Notes under the pieces: model-generated
Database searches by the model: none
Seen by the model: only the letters and a program-made list of their open reading frames with translations
Told to the model about the DNA's origin: nothing
Shown here: positions 1-9,351 of the stretch, piece by piece
Position numbering within the stretch: the stretch's first letter is position 1
Layout of the letters: each line of letters begins with the position of its first letter
Position numbers and translations under genes: made by a program
DNA from: Nonomuraea glycinis
GTDB taxonomy: Bacteria; Actinomycetota; Actinomycetes; Streptosporangiales; Streptosporangiaceae
Assembly: GCF_014646515.1 (NCBI RefSeq)
Contig: NZ_BMNK01000015.1
Span: 62,001 to 126,000 of the forward strand
Reading direction: 5' to 3'
Length of the DNA: 64,000 bases

Positions 1-20
1 GCGGAGCGGCGCCGCCTGAC

Positions 21-2057
21 TCAGATCAGCACGTGGTCGTCGGGGCGGCCCGCGAAGGAGAACTGGGCGTTCCTGGTCAGCTTGATGTGGTCGGCCTGCC
101 AGGTGTGCATGGAGGCGTCGGCGCTGCGCCAGTAGACGAAGTTGAACCGGTCGGCGGAGTAGATCTTCACCCCGTCCTCCTTCAGCCTGCGGACCAGGTG
201 GGTGTCCTCGCCCCGGGTCAGGTCGGGGAAGCCGTAGGAGCGGAACATCTCCGCCGTGCCGAGGAACGTGCCGCCCTGCACCAGGAAGGAGTAGCGGTGC
301 TCCAGGCCGGGCAGGCGCAGCATCGTGGTGTTGCGGCCCTCGAAGTAGGCGTAGTGGGCGCCCTTGCCGACCAGCTCGGCGTCGGAGTAGTCGAAGGCGC
401 GGACCAGGTCCGACAGGTAGTGCTCGCCGTACAGGTTGTCGTCGTCCATCTTGGCGATCAGCTCGCCCTCGGCGGCGGCGATGCCCAGGTTCATGCAGGC
501 CCCGAGCGACAGCTCGGGGGCGGCGGGCAGCACCGTGACGTCGGTGATGCCGGCCATCCGCGCCTTGTCGGCCACCACGACGGGGTCGATGTCCAGGCCG
601 TGCAGCACCATGATGAGCTGCAGCGGCCGGTGGATCTGCTTGGCCACCGAGGAGATCGCGTGCTCGATCTGCGAGGCGCGGTTGGTGGGCAGCACCACGG
701 AGATCGAGCGCGAGCGGGGCTGGGTGGGCCGGCCGAGCATCTGGAGGATCTGGTCCACGCGGTGGGAGAACAGGTGCTTGTCGAAGACCTCGCGCATGGC
801 CAGATGGCCCATCCGGGCGCGCAGCTCGGGGCTGTTGATCAGGTGCAGGACCTGGTTGTACGACTCCACCGGCTCGCGGGCGATGGGCACCAGGTCGCCG
901 AAGGTCTCCTCGATGGCCCTGGACCAGCCGGACACGACCGGGGTGGCGCAGGCCGACAGCTCGAAGACGCGGCGCGCGCACATGGTGGGTGAGTCCAGCA
1001 CCGAGTTGACGTTGAGGAAGACCTTGTACATGCGGTAGGCGGCGAGCATCTGGTCGTAGGGGAGCTCGCCGACGATGTGCGGGCGGTACTTCTCCGGCCA
1101 GCCGTACTTGTCGTCCACCTCGCCGTTGCGGGCGAAGATGTGCAGGCCGAGCTCGCGGACGGGGTCGAGGACGGTCTCCATCTGCTCACGGCGCTCGGGG
1201 TGCTTGTCGCGGAAGTACATCCCGGCGAAGACCACGTCGTGCAGGCGGCCCTGCTTCTGCTGGATCGGGTTGTGCACGCGGGGCTGGGCCGCGAACTGCA
1301 GCACGTCCACCCGATCATGTCCCAGGACTTCGCGATATTTCGGCACCATGTCGCCGTCGCAGGTGAACACGTAGTCGAACAGCTTGGCCGTGTCGATGAA
1401 GAAGTCGAAGTTCGGCGGGTCCTCCTTGTTCCAGAAGACCGTCGGGATCCCCTCGGCCTGGCACCAGGCGACCAGGTCGCGCAGCGGCTCCTTGGGCGCG
1501 TTGGTGCCGGTCATCTGGTAGCGCCAGCGGCCCTGGTTGCCGTGCCAGGCCGACTCGCAGAACAGCACGTCGGGCCGCTTGTCGGCGAAGATCTCCGGCC
1601 AGTCCTTGAGCCCGAACTCGATCTGGTCCCACTCGTACTTGAAGGCCATCCTGGAGAAGTCGTCCAGGATCACCGCCACCCGCAGGTCGGGCCGGGTCAC
1701 CGGCCCGAGCGGCCACTTGGCCGGAGGCACCTCCACCTTCGGCGGCCGGTGGCCGGCCAGTTGGACCGCCTCGGTGACCGGCATGGGCGCCTTGGGGGCG
1801 CGGTCCTTGGACCTGACCGCCTCCAGCATCTTGCCGGGGCTCTTGGACCCGATCGCCTCGCCCAGCTTGAAGGTCCGCTTGGCCTGGGTGGCCTCCAGCT
1901 TCCAGCCGGCGTAGGCGGCCTTGGCCTCGGCTATCTCCAGCCGCCTGCGCAGCTCGACGATCTCCGTCTCGTACCGCTCGACGAGCTTGCGCTCCTCGGG
2001 CAGCCAGTTGACGGGGCCGAGTCGCTGGAACGTGGGCTCTTCTGGGGATTCGGCCAT
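21..2057 (-). CDS. two-domain glycosyltransferase (CgeB-like plus GT2)
   Basis: Predicted cytoplasmic glycosyltransferase of 678 residues, probably assembling a surface glycan. After a charged coiled-coil-like N-terminus (about residues 15-60), residues about 125-440 read like the CgeB/DUF3880 and glycosyl-transferase-1 type, with the conserved SACATPVVSG segment. Residues about 450-678 form a family-2 transferase that opens with ISVVLPTNRA and carries the acidic motif KMDDDN near residue 536, which in this fold binds the metal and nucleotide sugar. The start is ATG at 2057. It lies 65 bp downstream of the wecB-like gene on the same strand and is probably co-transcribed with it. Donor and acceptor cannot be read from sequence; the two catalytic modules in one chain suggest two successive sugar additions (inference). 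Confidence 0.85.
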   Translation of the reverse strand: MAESPEEPTFQRLGPVNWLPEERKLVERYETEIVELRRRLEIAEAKAAYAGWKLEATQAKRTFKLGEAIGSKSPGKMLEAVRSKDRAPKAPMPVTEAVQLAGHRPPKVEVPPAKWPLGPVTRPDLRVAVILDDFSRMAFKYEWDQIEFGLKDWPEIFADKRPDVLFCESAWHGNQGRWRYQMTGTNAPKEPLRDLVAWCQAEGIPTVFWNKEDPPNFDFFIDTAKLFDYVFTCDGDMVPKYREVLGHDRVDVLQFAAQPRVHNPIQQKQGRLHDVVFAGMYFRDKHPERREQMETVLDPVRELGLHIFARNGEVDDKYGWPEKYRPHIVGELPYDQMLAAYRMYKVFLNVNSVLDSPTMCARRVFELSACATPVVSGWSRAIEETFGDLVPIAREPVESYNQVLHLINSPELRARMGHLAMREVFDKHLFSHRVDQILQMLGRPTQPRSRSISVVLPTNRASQIEHAISSVAKQIHRPLQLIMVLHGLDIDPVVVADKARMAGITDVTVLPAAPELSLGACMNLGIAAAEGELIAKMDDDNLYGEHYLSDLVRAFDYSDAELVGKGAHYAYFEGRNTTMLRLPGLEHRYSFLVQGGTFLGTAEMFRSYGFPDLTRGEDTHLVRRLKEDGVKIYSADRFNFVYWRSADASMHTWQADHIKLTRNAQFSFAGRPDDHVLI

Positions 2058-2122
2058 GGGTACTCGCCTAACGCTCTGCGGGGTATGTCATGTTACGGCG
2101 GCAGCCGTACGAAATGTGGGGG

Positions 2123-3253
2123 TTATTCGGAACGGATCCCCTGCGCGGCGGGGGAGAGGTTGTCCCCCTTGAGCCAGGCGGAGATCACCCGGGCGATGCG
2201 CGGCCCCGCGGCGCCGTCCCAGAGCGGGGGCTGCGAGCCGGAGGGGGTCACCGCCCCGTCGGCCAGCGCCTTCTCCGCCGCGGCGGGCAGCAGCGCGGGC
2301 GTGACCAGGCGGTTGGTGCCGTGCGTGATGGTGATCGGCCGCTCGGTGTTGGGCCGTACGGTCAGGCAGGGCACGCCCAGCATGGTCGTCTCCTCCTGCA
2401 CGCCGCCCGAGTCGGTGACGACCAGCGCGGCGCCCCGGACGAGGGAGAGGAAGTCCACGTAGCCCAGCGGGTCCACGACCCGGACCGAAGGGCTGTCCAC
2501 CAGCCCCGCCTCGGCCAGCCGGGTGCGGCCGCGCGGATGGATCGGCACCACGAGCGGGATCTGCCGCGACACCTCCAGCACGGCCGAGACCAGCTCGTGC
2601 GCGGCCTCGGGGGTGTCCACGTTGGCGGGGCGGTGCAGTGTCGCCACGGCGTAGCGCTCCGGCAGGCCCAGCCGGGCCACCACCGGCGCCGGGTCGAGCG
2701 ACGGCAGCGCCGAGAACAGGCTGTCGATCATGGGGTTGCCCACCAGGTGCACCTTGGAGGCGGGCACGCCCTCGGCCGCCAGGTGCGACAGCGCCTCCGG
2801 GGAGGTGGCGAAGAGCAGGTCGGACAGCGAGTCGGTGACGATCCGGTTGACCTCCTCCGGCATGCCCCGGTCGAACGAGCGCAGCCCCGCCTCGACGTGC
2901 GCGCTGGGGATGCCGAGCTTGGCGCAGACCAGGATGGCCGCCAGCGTGGAGTTCACGTCGCCGTAGACGACCACGAGATCGGGGGACTGCTCAAGGAAGG
3001 TGTCCTCCAGGCCGACGAGCAGCGCGGCGGTCTGCCTGGCGTGCGTGCCGGAGCCGACGGCCAGGTTCGCCACCGGCTCGGGCAGGCCCAGATCGGCGAA
3101 GAAGACGTCCGACATCAGCGCGTCATAGTGCTGACCGGTGTGGATGATGCCCTGCCGCACACCGAGCTCGCCGAGTGCTCGCACCACCGGGGCCGCTTTC
3201 ACGAAATTGGGACGAGCGCCCAAAACGTGCAGGACCAGGGGGTTCTCCCTCAT
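2123..3253 (-). CDS. wecB: UDP-N-acetylglucosamine 2-epimerase (non-hydrolysing)
   Basis: 376 residues, the usual length for WecB/MnaA. The family interconverts UDP-GlcNAc and UDP-ManNAc in the cytoplasm. Visible signatures are the N-terminal LHVLGARPNFVKAAPV, IIHTGQHYDALMS, DLVVVYGDVNSTLA, HVEAGLRS and the C-terminal UDP-binding DSGGVQEETTMLGVPC. The start ATG (3251-3253) is preceded by GGCGAGGT at a usable spacing. It is transcribed divergently from the glycosyltransferase at 3310, and a matching UDP-sugar dehydrogenase lies at 5111. The pair predicts UDP-ManNAc and then UDP-ManNAcA synthesis. The C-terminus has a short polar tail after the last conserved block. Confidence 0.95.
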   Translation of the reverse strand: MRENPLVLHVLGARPNFVKAAPVVRALGELGVRQGIIHTGQHYDALMSDVFFADLGLPEPVANLAVGSGTHARQTAALLVGLEDTFLEQSPDLVVVYGDVNSTLAAILVCAKLGIPSAHVEAGLRSFDRGMPEEVNRIVTDSLSDLLFATSPEALSHLAAEGVPASKVHLVGNPMIDSLFSALPSLDPAPVVARLGLPERYAVATLHRPANVDTPEAAHELVSAVLEVSRQIPLVVPIHPRGRTRLAEAGLVDSPSVRVVDPLGYVDFLSLVRGAALVVTDSGGVQEETTMLGVPCLTVRPNTERPITITHGTNRLVTPALLPAAAEKALADGAVTPSGSQPPLWDGAAGPRIARVISAWLKGDNLSPAAQGIRSE

Positions 3254-3292
3254 TGACCTCGCCTTTCATAGCGGAAGGGAAAAAACGCTGCC

Positions 3293-3312
3293 TATGGTAC
3301 GGTCACCGCGTG
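3293..3312 (+). promoter_or_regulatory. probable -10 box and near-leaderless GTG start
   Basis: A TATGGT hexamer at 3293-3298 lies 11 bp before the GTG at 3310. No Shine-Dalgarno-like sequence lies between them. This spacing is typical of leaderless or nearly leaderless actinomycete transcripts and supports GTG 3310 over upstream in-frame ATGs. Confidence 0.4.
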
Positions 3313-4995
3313 CCATCCGACGCCAGTCGTCAAGACTCCTCCAAGGTTCCCGCTGGAGTTTCCGCGAAGTCTGCCCGTGCCGGCGTCGGTGGACTTCTCA
3401 AGGGTTTCCTCCAGCATCCGATCATCGTCACCCGCGTCGTCACGACGAAGGTGCGAGCCGATCCGGTCCGTGCCGCCCAGGCGGCGGCCGACGCCATGCC
3501 GCCCCGGCTGCGCCCGGTCGTCGGCAAGGTGGCCTGGCCGGCCGCGCGCCAGGCCCGGCGCATGGTCCGCAAGTTCGGCATGCGCCTGATCAGGGCGCCG
3601 TGGAACGACGCCAAGGAGCACTGGGACACCGGCCGTGTCACCCAGGCCGCCGAGGTGCTCGAACCCTTCACCAAGTATCCGTTCGTCAAGCGCAGGGCCG
3701 CCTACTACCGCGGCGAGCTGGCCGCGATCAGCCCCGACCCGATCCCGCCGGGGCCCAAGGTGGCCATCCTGGAGCGGGTCGCCGGTCGCGTGGTGCACCT
3801 GGTCACCAACGCGCTGCCCTACACCCAGGCCGGCTACACGGTCAGGACCCACCGCATCGTCACGGCGCAGAAGGTCGCGGGCCTCGACCCGCACGTGGTG
3901 ACCAGCTGGGGCTGGCCCATGCTGCAGGGGCACGCCGACGCCTCGCCGTACGAGGAGCTGGAGGGGATCCCCTACTACCGGCTGATCCCCGACGGGCGCG
4001 GCGAGGTGCCGTTCGAGATGCACGGCCGCATGGTCAAGGGCGCCGACGCCGTCACCAAGCTCGTCACGCAGCTGCGCCCGCAGGTGGTGCACGCCGCCAC
4101 CGACCACCGCAACGGCTCGGTCGCGCACGCCGTGCGCGACCGTACGGGCACGCCCTTCGTGTACGAGGTGCGCGGCTTCCTCGAGGAGACGTGGGCCTCG
4201 CGCGATCCGGTCCGCATCGGCAGTGAGCGGCACGTGCTCCAGCGCGAGCGCGAGGCGTTCCTGATGCGCGAGGCCGACGCGGTCGTCACGCTGGCCGAGA
4301 CGATGGCCACCGAGATCGTCGAGCGCGGCGTGCCGAGGGACAAGATCTATCTCGCCCCCAACGCGGTCGACGACGAGCTGCTGACCGCCCACTACGACGG
4401 CGCGTCGTTCCGGCGGCAGATGGGGATCGACGACAAGGAGATCGTCGTCGGTTCGGTCTCCAGCCTGGTCGGCTACGAGGGCTTCGCGACCCTCCTGCGG
4501 GCGGCGGCGCTGCTGCGCGACGAGGGCACGCCGGTGCGGGTGCTGCTGGTCGGCGACGGCACCGAGCGTCCCGCCCTCCTGGAGCTGGTGGAGGAGCTGG
4601 GCCTGGCCACGGCGATCCTGCCCGGCCGGGTGGGCCCCGAGGAGGCGCTGCAGGCTCAGGACGCCATCGACATCTTCGTCTGCCCGCGCGACGACCTCCG
4701 GGTGACCCGGCTGGTCACGCCGCTGAAGCCGGTCGAGGCGATGGCGCTGGGCAAGCCGGTCGTGCTCAGCGACCTGCCGGCCCTGTCGGAGCTGGTCGGC
4801 TCCGACGGCGCGGGCCTGCTCGTGCCACCGGGCGACCCGGCGGAGCTGGCCCAGGCGCTCGCCGCGCTCAGCCAGGACCCTGCCAGACGTGCGGAGATGG
4901 GTGAGGCGGGGCGCGCGGAGGTCGCGGCCAAGCGCACCTGGAGCCGCGTTGCCGAAACTTACCGCACCGTATACCGAACGCTTGCCGAGTCATGA
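3310..4995 (+). CDS. family-4 type glycosyltransferase
   Basis: 561 residues from GTG 3310; an upstream in-frame ATG at 3175 would run back into the wecB-like gene and is less likely. The N-terminal 150 residues are basic and alpha-helical in character. From about residue 150 the GT-B fold is recognisable: HLVTNALPYTQAGYTVRTH (acceptor half), IYLAPNAVDDELL, and the donor half GRVGPEEALQAQDAID with KPVEAMALGKPVVLSD, which holds the first Glu of the EX7E element. The family transfers sugars from nucleotide donors with retention of configuration. It sits between wecB- and wecC-like genes in an apparent surface-polysaccharide locus. The exact linkage is unknown. Confidence 0.88.
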   Translation: MPSDASRQDSSKVPAGVSAKSARAGVGGLLKGFLQHPIIVTRVVTTKVRADPVRAAQAAADAMPPRLRPVVGKVAWPAARQARRMVRKFGMRLIRAPWNDAKEHWDTGRVTQAAEVLEPFTKYPFVKRRAAYYRGELAAISPDPIPPGPKVAILERVAGRVVHLVTNALPYTQAGYTVRTHRIVTAQKVAGLDPHVVTSWGWPMLQGHADASPYEELEGIPYYRLIPDGRGEVPFEMHGRMVKGADAVTKLVTQLRPQVVHAATDHRNGSVAHAVRDRTGTPFVYEVRGFLEETWASRDPVRIGSERHVLQREREAFLMREADAVVTLAETMATEIVERGVPRDKIYLAPNAVDDELLTAHYDGASFRRQMGIDDKEIVVGSVSSLVGYEGFATLLRAAALLRDEGTPVRVLLVGDGTERPALLELVEELGLATAILPGRVGPEEALQAQDAIDIFVCPRDDLRVTRLVTPLKPVEAMALGKPVVLSDLPALSELVGSDGAGLLVPPGDPAELAQALAALSQDPARRAEMGEAGRAEVAAKRTWSRVAETYRTVYRTLAES

Positions 4996-5110
4996 CCTAC
5001 CGTTTGGCTGTCTGTTCTGACAGGTTCGCTCGCATTAGGCGTGAGCTAGGTGGACTTGAGATAACCTTTGCGACCATGAAGTGTTGTTTCCGGCTCTCCA
5101 GGGCACAGCT

Positions 5111-6373
5111 GTGACAGAAATAGACCTGGCTGTCATCGGTCTGGGCTACGTCGGTATGCCGCTCGCCAAAGAGGCGGTGGCCGCCGGGCTCCGGGTCGTG
5201 GGCGTCGACGTCGACCCCCGCAAGGTGGAAGCGCTCAACGCCGGCCAGTCCTACATCGACGACCTGACCGACGCGGACCTCGATCACATGCTGGCCAACG
5301 GCTTCAGCGCCACGCTGGACGAGACCGTGCTGGCCAGAAGCAACACCGTCGTCATCTGCGTGCCGACCCCGCTGGACGAGGACCACCGACCGGACCTGTC
5401 CTCCGTCGAGGGCGCGACCATGACCGTCGCGCGCAACCTCACCCAGGGCACCCTGGTCGTGCTGGAGTCCACCACCTGGCCCGGCACCACCGACGAGGTG
5501 GCCCGCCCGCTGCTCGAAGCCTCGGGCCTGGTCGCGGGCAAGGACTTCCACCTCGCCTTCTCCCCCGAGCGCATCGACCCGGGCAACCCCAAGTACGGCC
5601 TGCGCAACACGCCCAAGGTCGTCGGCGGGTTCACCACCGGCTGCCGGGACCGCGCGACCGCCTTCTACGGGCAGTTCATCGAGCAGGTGGTGACCGTCAG
5701 CGGCACCCGCGAGGCCGAGATGGCCAAGCTGCTGGAGAACACCTACCGGCACGTCAACATCGCCCTCGTCAACGAGATGGCGATCTTCTGCGACGAGCTG
5801 GGCGTCGACCTGTGGGAATCGATCGAGGCCGCGGCGACCAAGCCGTTCGGCTTCCACAAGTTCCTGCCGGGACCGGGCGTCGGGGGTCACTGCATCCCCG
5901 TGGACCCGTCCTACCTGTCTTACACGGTACGCAAGCTCGGCTACCCGTTCAGGTTCGTCGAGCTGGCGCAGGAGATCAACGAGCGGATGCCGTCCTACGT
6001 GGTGGCCCGCGTCCAGCGCTTGCTCAACAGGTACAAGAAGCCTGTGAACGGCGCGAGAGTCGTTATGCTCGGCGTGACGTACAAGCCGGACATCGCCGAT
6101 GAACGGGAGACCCCGGCCCTGCCGGTGGCGCGTGCGCTGCTGGAACTGGGGGCGGAGCTCACGTTCGCGGATCCGTACGTCAAGGAGTGGTCGGTGGACG
6201 GCACTCCTGTGCCGCGAGAGGAAGATCTGGCCGAGGCCGTGGCCAATGCCGACGTGACGCTGCTGTTGCAGCAGCACGCCGCGTTCGACCTCGGCATGGT
6301 CGAGGCCAAAGCCAAGCTCGTGCTCGACACCCGCGGTGTTCTCACCGAGGGTGAACGCGTCGAGCGGCTGTAG
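5111..6373 (+). CDS. wecC: UDP-N-acetyl-D-mannosamine dehydrogenase-type UDP-sugar dehydrogenase
   Basis: 420 residues from GTG 5111 (GTG ACA GAA ATA). An in-frame GTG ten codons earlier is possible but adds a non-conserved leader. The family oxidises UDP-ManNAc (or UDP-Glc, or UDP-GlcNAc) at C6 to the uronic acid with two NAD+. Visible features are the NAD-binding IGLGYVGMPLAKEAV, ESTTWPGTTDEV, FSPERIDPGNP, LLENTYRHVNIALVNEMA and the catalytic-Cys motif GVGGHCIPVDPSYL. WecC assignment over other UDP-sugar dehydrogenases rests mainly on the nearby wecB-like gene (inference). The next glycosyltransferase starts 20 bp downstream, so the two are likely co-transcribed. Confidence 0.9.
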   Translation: MTEIDLAVIGLGYVGMPLAKEAVAAGLRVVGVDVDPRKVEALNAGQSYIDDLTDADLDHMLANGFSATLDETVLARSNTVVICVPTPLDEDHRPDLSSVEGATMTVARNLTQGTLVVLESTTWPGTTDEVARPLLEASGLVAGKDFHLAFSPERIDPGNPKYGLRNTPKVVGGFTTGCRDRATAFYGQFIEQVVTVSGTREAEMAKLLENTYRHVNIALVNEMAIFCDELGVDLWESIEAAATKPFGFHKFLPGPGVGGHCIPVDPSYLSYTVRKLGYPFRFVELAQEINERMPSYVVARVQRLLNRYKKPVNGARVVMLGVTYKPDIADERETPALPVARALLELGAELTFADPYVKEWSVDGTPVPREEDLAEAVANADVTLLLQQHAAFDLGMVEAKAKLVLDTRGVLTEGERVERL

Positions 6374-6392
6374 CGACGGAGGGTTGCGCGCA

Positions 6393-7481
6393 GTGCACGT
6401 GCTCGTCATGACGGTGGTGCATAACCCCGAGGACGCGAGAATCCTGCATAGGCAGATCCGCGCCCTTGTGGACGCCGGTCATGAGGTCACGTACGCCGCC
6501 TCTTTCTCGGCTCACGGCGTCGTTCCGCGACCTTGGGTGACCGGTGTCGATCTGCCCAGGGCGGCTCAGCGTAAACGGATCTCGGCCGTGTGGGCGGCTC
6601 GCAAGCTGTTCAAGCGCATGCGGCGCAAGGTCGACCTGGTGCTCATCCACGACCCCGAGCTGCTGTTCGCGGTCTGGGGGCTGCGCAACAGGCCGCCCGT
6701 GGTGTGGGACGTGCACGAGGACACCCCGGCGACGCTGTCGCTGAAGCCCTGGCTGCCGTCGCTGCTGCGCCCGCCGGTGCGCTTCCTGGCCCGGATGCTG
6801 GAGAGCCTCGCCGAGAACCACCTCAACCTGCTGCTGGCCGAGACCGCCTACGCGGGCCGGTTCAAGCACGCCCACCTCATCGTGCCGAACGAGACGTGGG
6901 TGCCCGACGCGGTCACCCCGCCGGGCGAGGACCGGGTCGTCTACCTCGGCTGGCTGTCCAGGGCCCGCGGGGTGCTGGAGGCCGTGGAGGTCGCCAAGCT
7001 GCTGCAGCCGTACCGGGTCGGGGTGGAGCTGATCGGCTACGCCGACCCGCAGAGCCGTCCGGTGCTCAACCAGGCGGTCACCGACGGCCTGCTGGAGTGG
7101 CGCGACTTCATGCCCAACGACGAGGCGCTCAAGCGGCTCGACGGCGCGCTGGCGGGCCTGTCGCTGCTGCACGACGAGCCGAACTACCGGCACTCGATGC
7201 CCACCAAGATCGTTGAGTACATGGCGCACGGCATCCCCGTCATCACCACCCCGTCCCCCCGGGCGGTGGAGCTCGTGGAGCGCTACGGCAGCGGCGTCGT
7301 GGTGCCCTGGGAGGACCCCAAGGCGGTGGCGCAGGCGGTGCTGACCCTGCGGGACGACGTGCGTGAGCGGCGGGCGCAGGGCGCGCGCGGCTACACGGCC
7401 GCCCGCACGAACCACCACTGGCCCAACTCGGCCAAGCGGTTCGTGACGCAGCTTGAGGCGTGGGCCGGTGTCAAGCATTAG
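6393..7481 (+). CDS. GT4-type glycosyltransferase
   Basis: 362 residues from GTG 6393, preceded by GGAGGG about 10 bp upstream; upstream starts overlap the dehydrogenase. N-terminal VHVLVMTVVHNPEDARIL with LVLIHDPELLFAVW and VWDVHEDTP is typical of a GT-B acceptor domain. The donor half has VVYLGWLSRARGVLEAV and MPTKIVEYMAHGIPVITT, which contains the conserved E of the sugar-donor site. Predicted cytoplasmic or membrane-peripheral enzyme of polysaccharide assembly. The 20-bp spacing after the UDP-ManNAc dehydrogenase suggests it handles the uronic acid product, or another sugar of the same glycan (inference). Confidence 0.85.
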   Translation: MHVLVMTVVHNPEDARILHRQIRALVDAGHEVTYAASFSAHGVVPRPWVTGVDLPRAAQRKRISAVWAARKLFKRMRRKVDLVLIHDPELLFAVWGLRNRPPVVWDVHEDTPATLSLKPWLPSLLRPPVRFLARMLESLAENHLNLLLAETAYAGRFKHAHLIVPNETWVPDAVTPPGEDRVVYLGWLSRARGVLEAVEVAKLLQPYRVGVELIGYADPQSRPVLNQAVTDGLLEWRDFMPNDEALKRLDGALAGLSLLHDEPNYRHSMPTKIVEYMAHGIPVITTPSPRAVELVERYGSGVVVPWEDPKAVAQAVLTLRDDVRERRAQGARGYTAARTNHHWPNSAKRFVTQLEAWAGVKH

Positions 7482-7524
7482 CCGTTTATGCCCGGCAGAT
7501 CACTAAGGCGGTAGGTTCCTCAAC

Positions 7525-9315
7525 GTGCGCTGGCTCTTCGTCATCCTGGGCGCAGTGATCCTGACCGCGGTAGCCGTCGTGATCGTGGTCCTGCCCGAGG
7601 ACGCCCCCGTCAAGACGGCCGCCCAAGAGCCGAACCCGTCACCGGCTCGCACCCAGCCGACGCCGAAGGTGAGCGAGTTCACCGACCCCTGTGGAACGTT
7701 CGAGACCGAGCAGAAGGCGCCCTACGCCATCACCGGCTACTGGATCACGCCCCGGTCCAACCCGTGCACCTGGCGCAGCCAGCTGCAGCAGATCCACAAC
7801 GTCGGCGGCGACACCATCATCAGGATCGGCTACGGCCTGCAGTTCCGCCTCGTCGACGACGAGGGCTTCGTCAAGGCCAAGGACGGCGACCTCGACCCGC
7901 TCTACACCAAGTGCGTCGAGGACGGCCTGTCCTGCCACGACGCCGCCGAGCGTGACCTGAAGAAGGTCAACCCCGACAACCGCATCGGACGCACGTACGT
8001 CTATCGCACCGACGAGTCGTTCGGCGAGGACCTGTTCAGGTGCACCCCGATGGAGCGCACGATCTCCGCGGGCAAGCGCCTCTACTTCCGCATGCTGGCG
8101 CCCCCCGACGGCTCCGACGACGCCTCGTGCGACTTCAGCAAGGGCCGGACGTACGACCTGATCCTCATCGCCGGCGCGCCCGAGGACAGCCTCACCAAGC
8201 TGCTCGACCTGGGCGACCAGTTCGGCATGCAGATCTTCCCCGCGCTGCCGCTGGCCCCGCGCGACCCGAAGACCCCGACCAGGGCCAACCCGAAGCACAT
8301 CGACGTCCTCACCACGCTGACCCGGCGCATCCTGCAGGACTACGGTGTGCGCTTCGCCGGCCGGGAGTCGCTCGGCGGCGTCTACCAGCCGTTCGAGGTG
8401 CAGATGAGCGACACGCTGGCCACCAACCCCACCCTGGAGGTGTACGCGGGTCAGCACCGGATCGTCGAACAGGAGCTGCCGGACAAGCCCATCCTGATCA
8501 GCCCCTACCTGGACGCCCGCAAACGGGTCGCCTTCGGCCAGACGCCCGAGCAGGTGGCTGAGGCGTTCAAGGCGCTGGCCAGGACCGGGGTCGGCATCAT
8601 CGCGCCGCAGGACAGCCGGGGCACCGGCAAGGTGGGCCTGTTCTGGCCGGACGAGGGCGACGACGAGGTGGACACGCGGCTGCGCCCGGTCGTGGGCGAG
8701 GCGACCTACGACACCGCTTACCACGGCTCCACCCGCGACTACTATCGCGAGATGGCCAAGGCCCGCGAGGAGATGCTGGAGGGCGGCAACTACGAGGTGG
8801 AGCTGTGGGCCAACGTGGAGGCGTTCGAGCCGTCCGGCGACAAGCCGTGCGCCTCGCACGGCACCCGCGGCAAGACCGACAAGGAACGCCTGGACCACGC
8901 CGTCACCATGGCCGGCCGGTACGTGCAGAAGGTCGTCTCCTACATGTGGAGCGACTTCATGACCTGTGGCACGCCCTCGCCGGAGACCGAGATCACCAAG
9001 GACTGGCAGCGGCCCATCGCGGTGGACGCCATCAGGCGCGCCCGCGACCCCCAGGACGGGCTGGAGGTGCGCGGCTACAACCTGGAGAACGGCACCGTCT
9101 CCATCGCCTGGTCGAGTGGCGCCACCGACCTCGTCGTCGCCGACATGGGCTGGCTGGACAAGGACCCCCTGGAGGACCTGCCCGAGCACATGCAGACCGC
9201 CTGGGTGCCGTTCGACTGGGCCCAGGTGCCGCCGGGGGAGTGGATCAAGGTGAACGTGAAGATCCCCTCGGGTCAGTTCACGACCGAGCCGCTGCACGTC
9301 CGTGTCCCGACCTGA
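7525..9315 (+). CDS. membrane-anchored putative glycoside hydrolase (DUF4434-like)
   Basis: 596 residues starting at GTG 7525. Residues 3-23 (WLFVILGAVILTAVAVVIVV) form one N-terminal membrane helix or uncleaved signal, followed by a Pro/Thr-rich linker and a large extracytoplasmic domain. The segment ITGYWITPRSNPCTW and the following IHNVGGDTIIRIGYG resemble the start of DUF4434-type TIM-barrel proteins, a group related to glycoside hydrolases. Further conserved-looking blocks are GVYQPFEVQMSD, PILISPYLDARK, IIAPQDSRGTGKVGLFWP and WANVEAFEP, where acidic residues could be catalytic. It follows the glycosyltransferase by 43 bp. A role in trimming or exporting the surface glycan is inference; the family call is moderate. 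Confidence 0.65.
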   Translation: MRWLFVILGAVILTAVAVVIVVLPEDAPVKTAAQEPNPSPARTQPTPKVSEFTDPCGTFETEQKAPYAITGYWITPRSNPCTWRSQLQQIHNVGGDTIIRIGYGLQFRLVDDEGFVKAKDGDLDPLYTKCVEDGLSCHDAAERDLKKVNPDNRIGRTYVYRTDESFGEDLFRCTPMERTISAGKRLYFRMLAPPDGSDDASCDFSKGRTYDLILIAGAPEDSLTKLLDLGDQFGMQIFPALPLAPRDPKTPTRANPKHIDVLTTLTRRILQDYGVRFAGRESLGGVYQPFEVQMSDTLATNPTLEVYAGQHRIVEQELPDKPILISPYLDARKRVAFGQTPEQVAEAFKALARTGVGIIAPQDSRGTGKVGLFWPDEGDDEVDTRLRPVVGEATYDTAYHGSTRDYYREMAKAREEMLEGGNYEVELWANVEAFEPSGDKPCASHGTRGKTDKERLDHAVTMAGRYVQKVVSYMWSDFMTCGTPSPETEITKDWQRPIAVDAIRRARDPQDGLEVRGYNLENGTVSIAWSSGATDLVVADMGWLDKDPLEDLPEHMQTAWVPFDWAQVPPGEWIKVNVKIPSGQFTTEPLHVRVPT

Positions 9316-9351
9316 CCCTCGGTGATCCCACGGGCGTGTAACGTGCCTGCC

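Noticed and set aside
5008-5023. CTGTC-N6-GACAG dyad between glycosyltransferase and wecC-like gene
   Set aside because: Five-bp arms in GC-rich DNA occur often by chance and neither position nor flanks add support.
4997-6409. A long minus-strand open frame (470 codons) opposite the UDP-ManNAc dehydrogenase
   Set aside because: Its protein is Arg/His/Gly/Val-rich with no domain, as expected of the antisense of a GC-rich gene; the plus strand has clear family motifs. The same applies to similar shadows at 7639-9297, 43074-45353 and 53725-56118.
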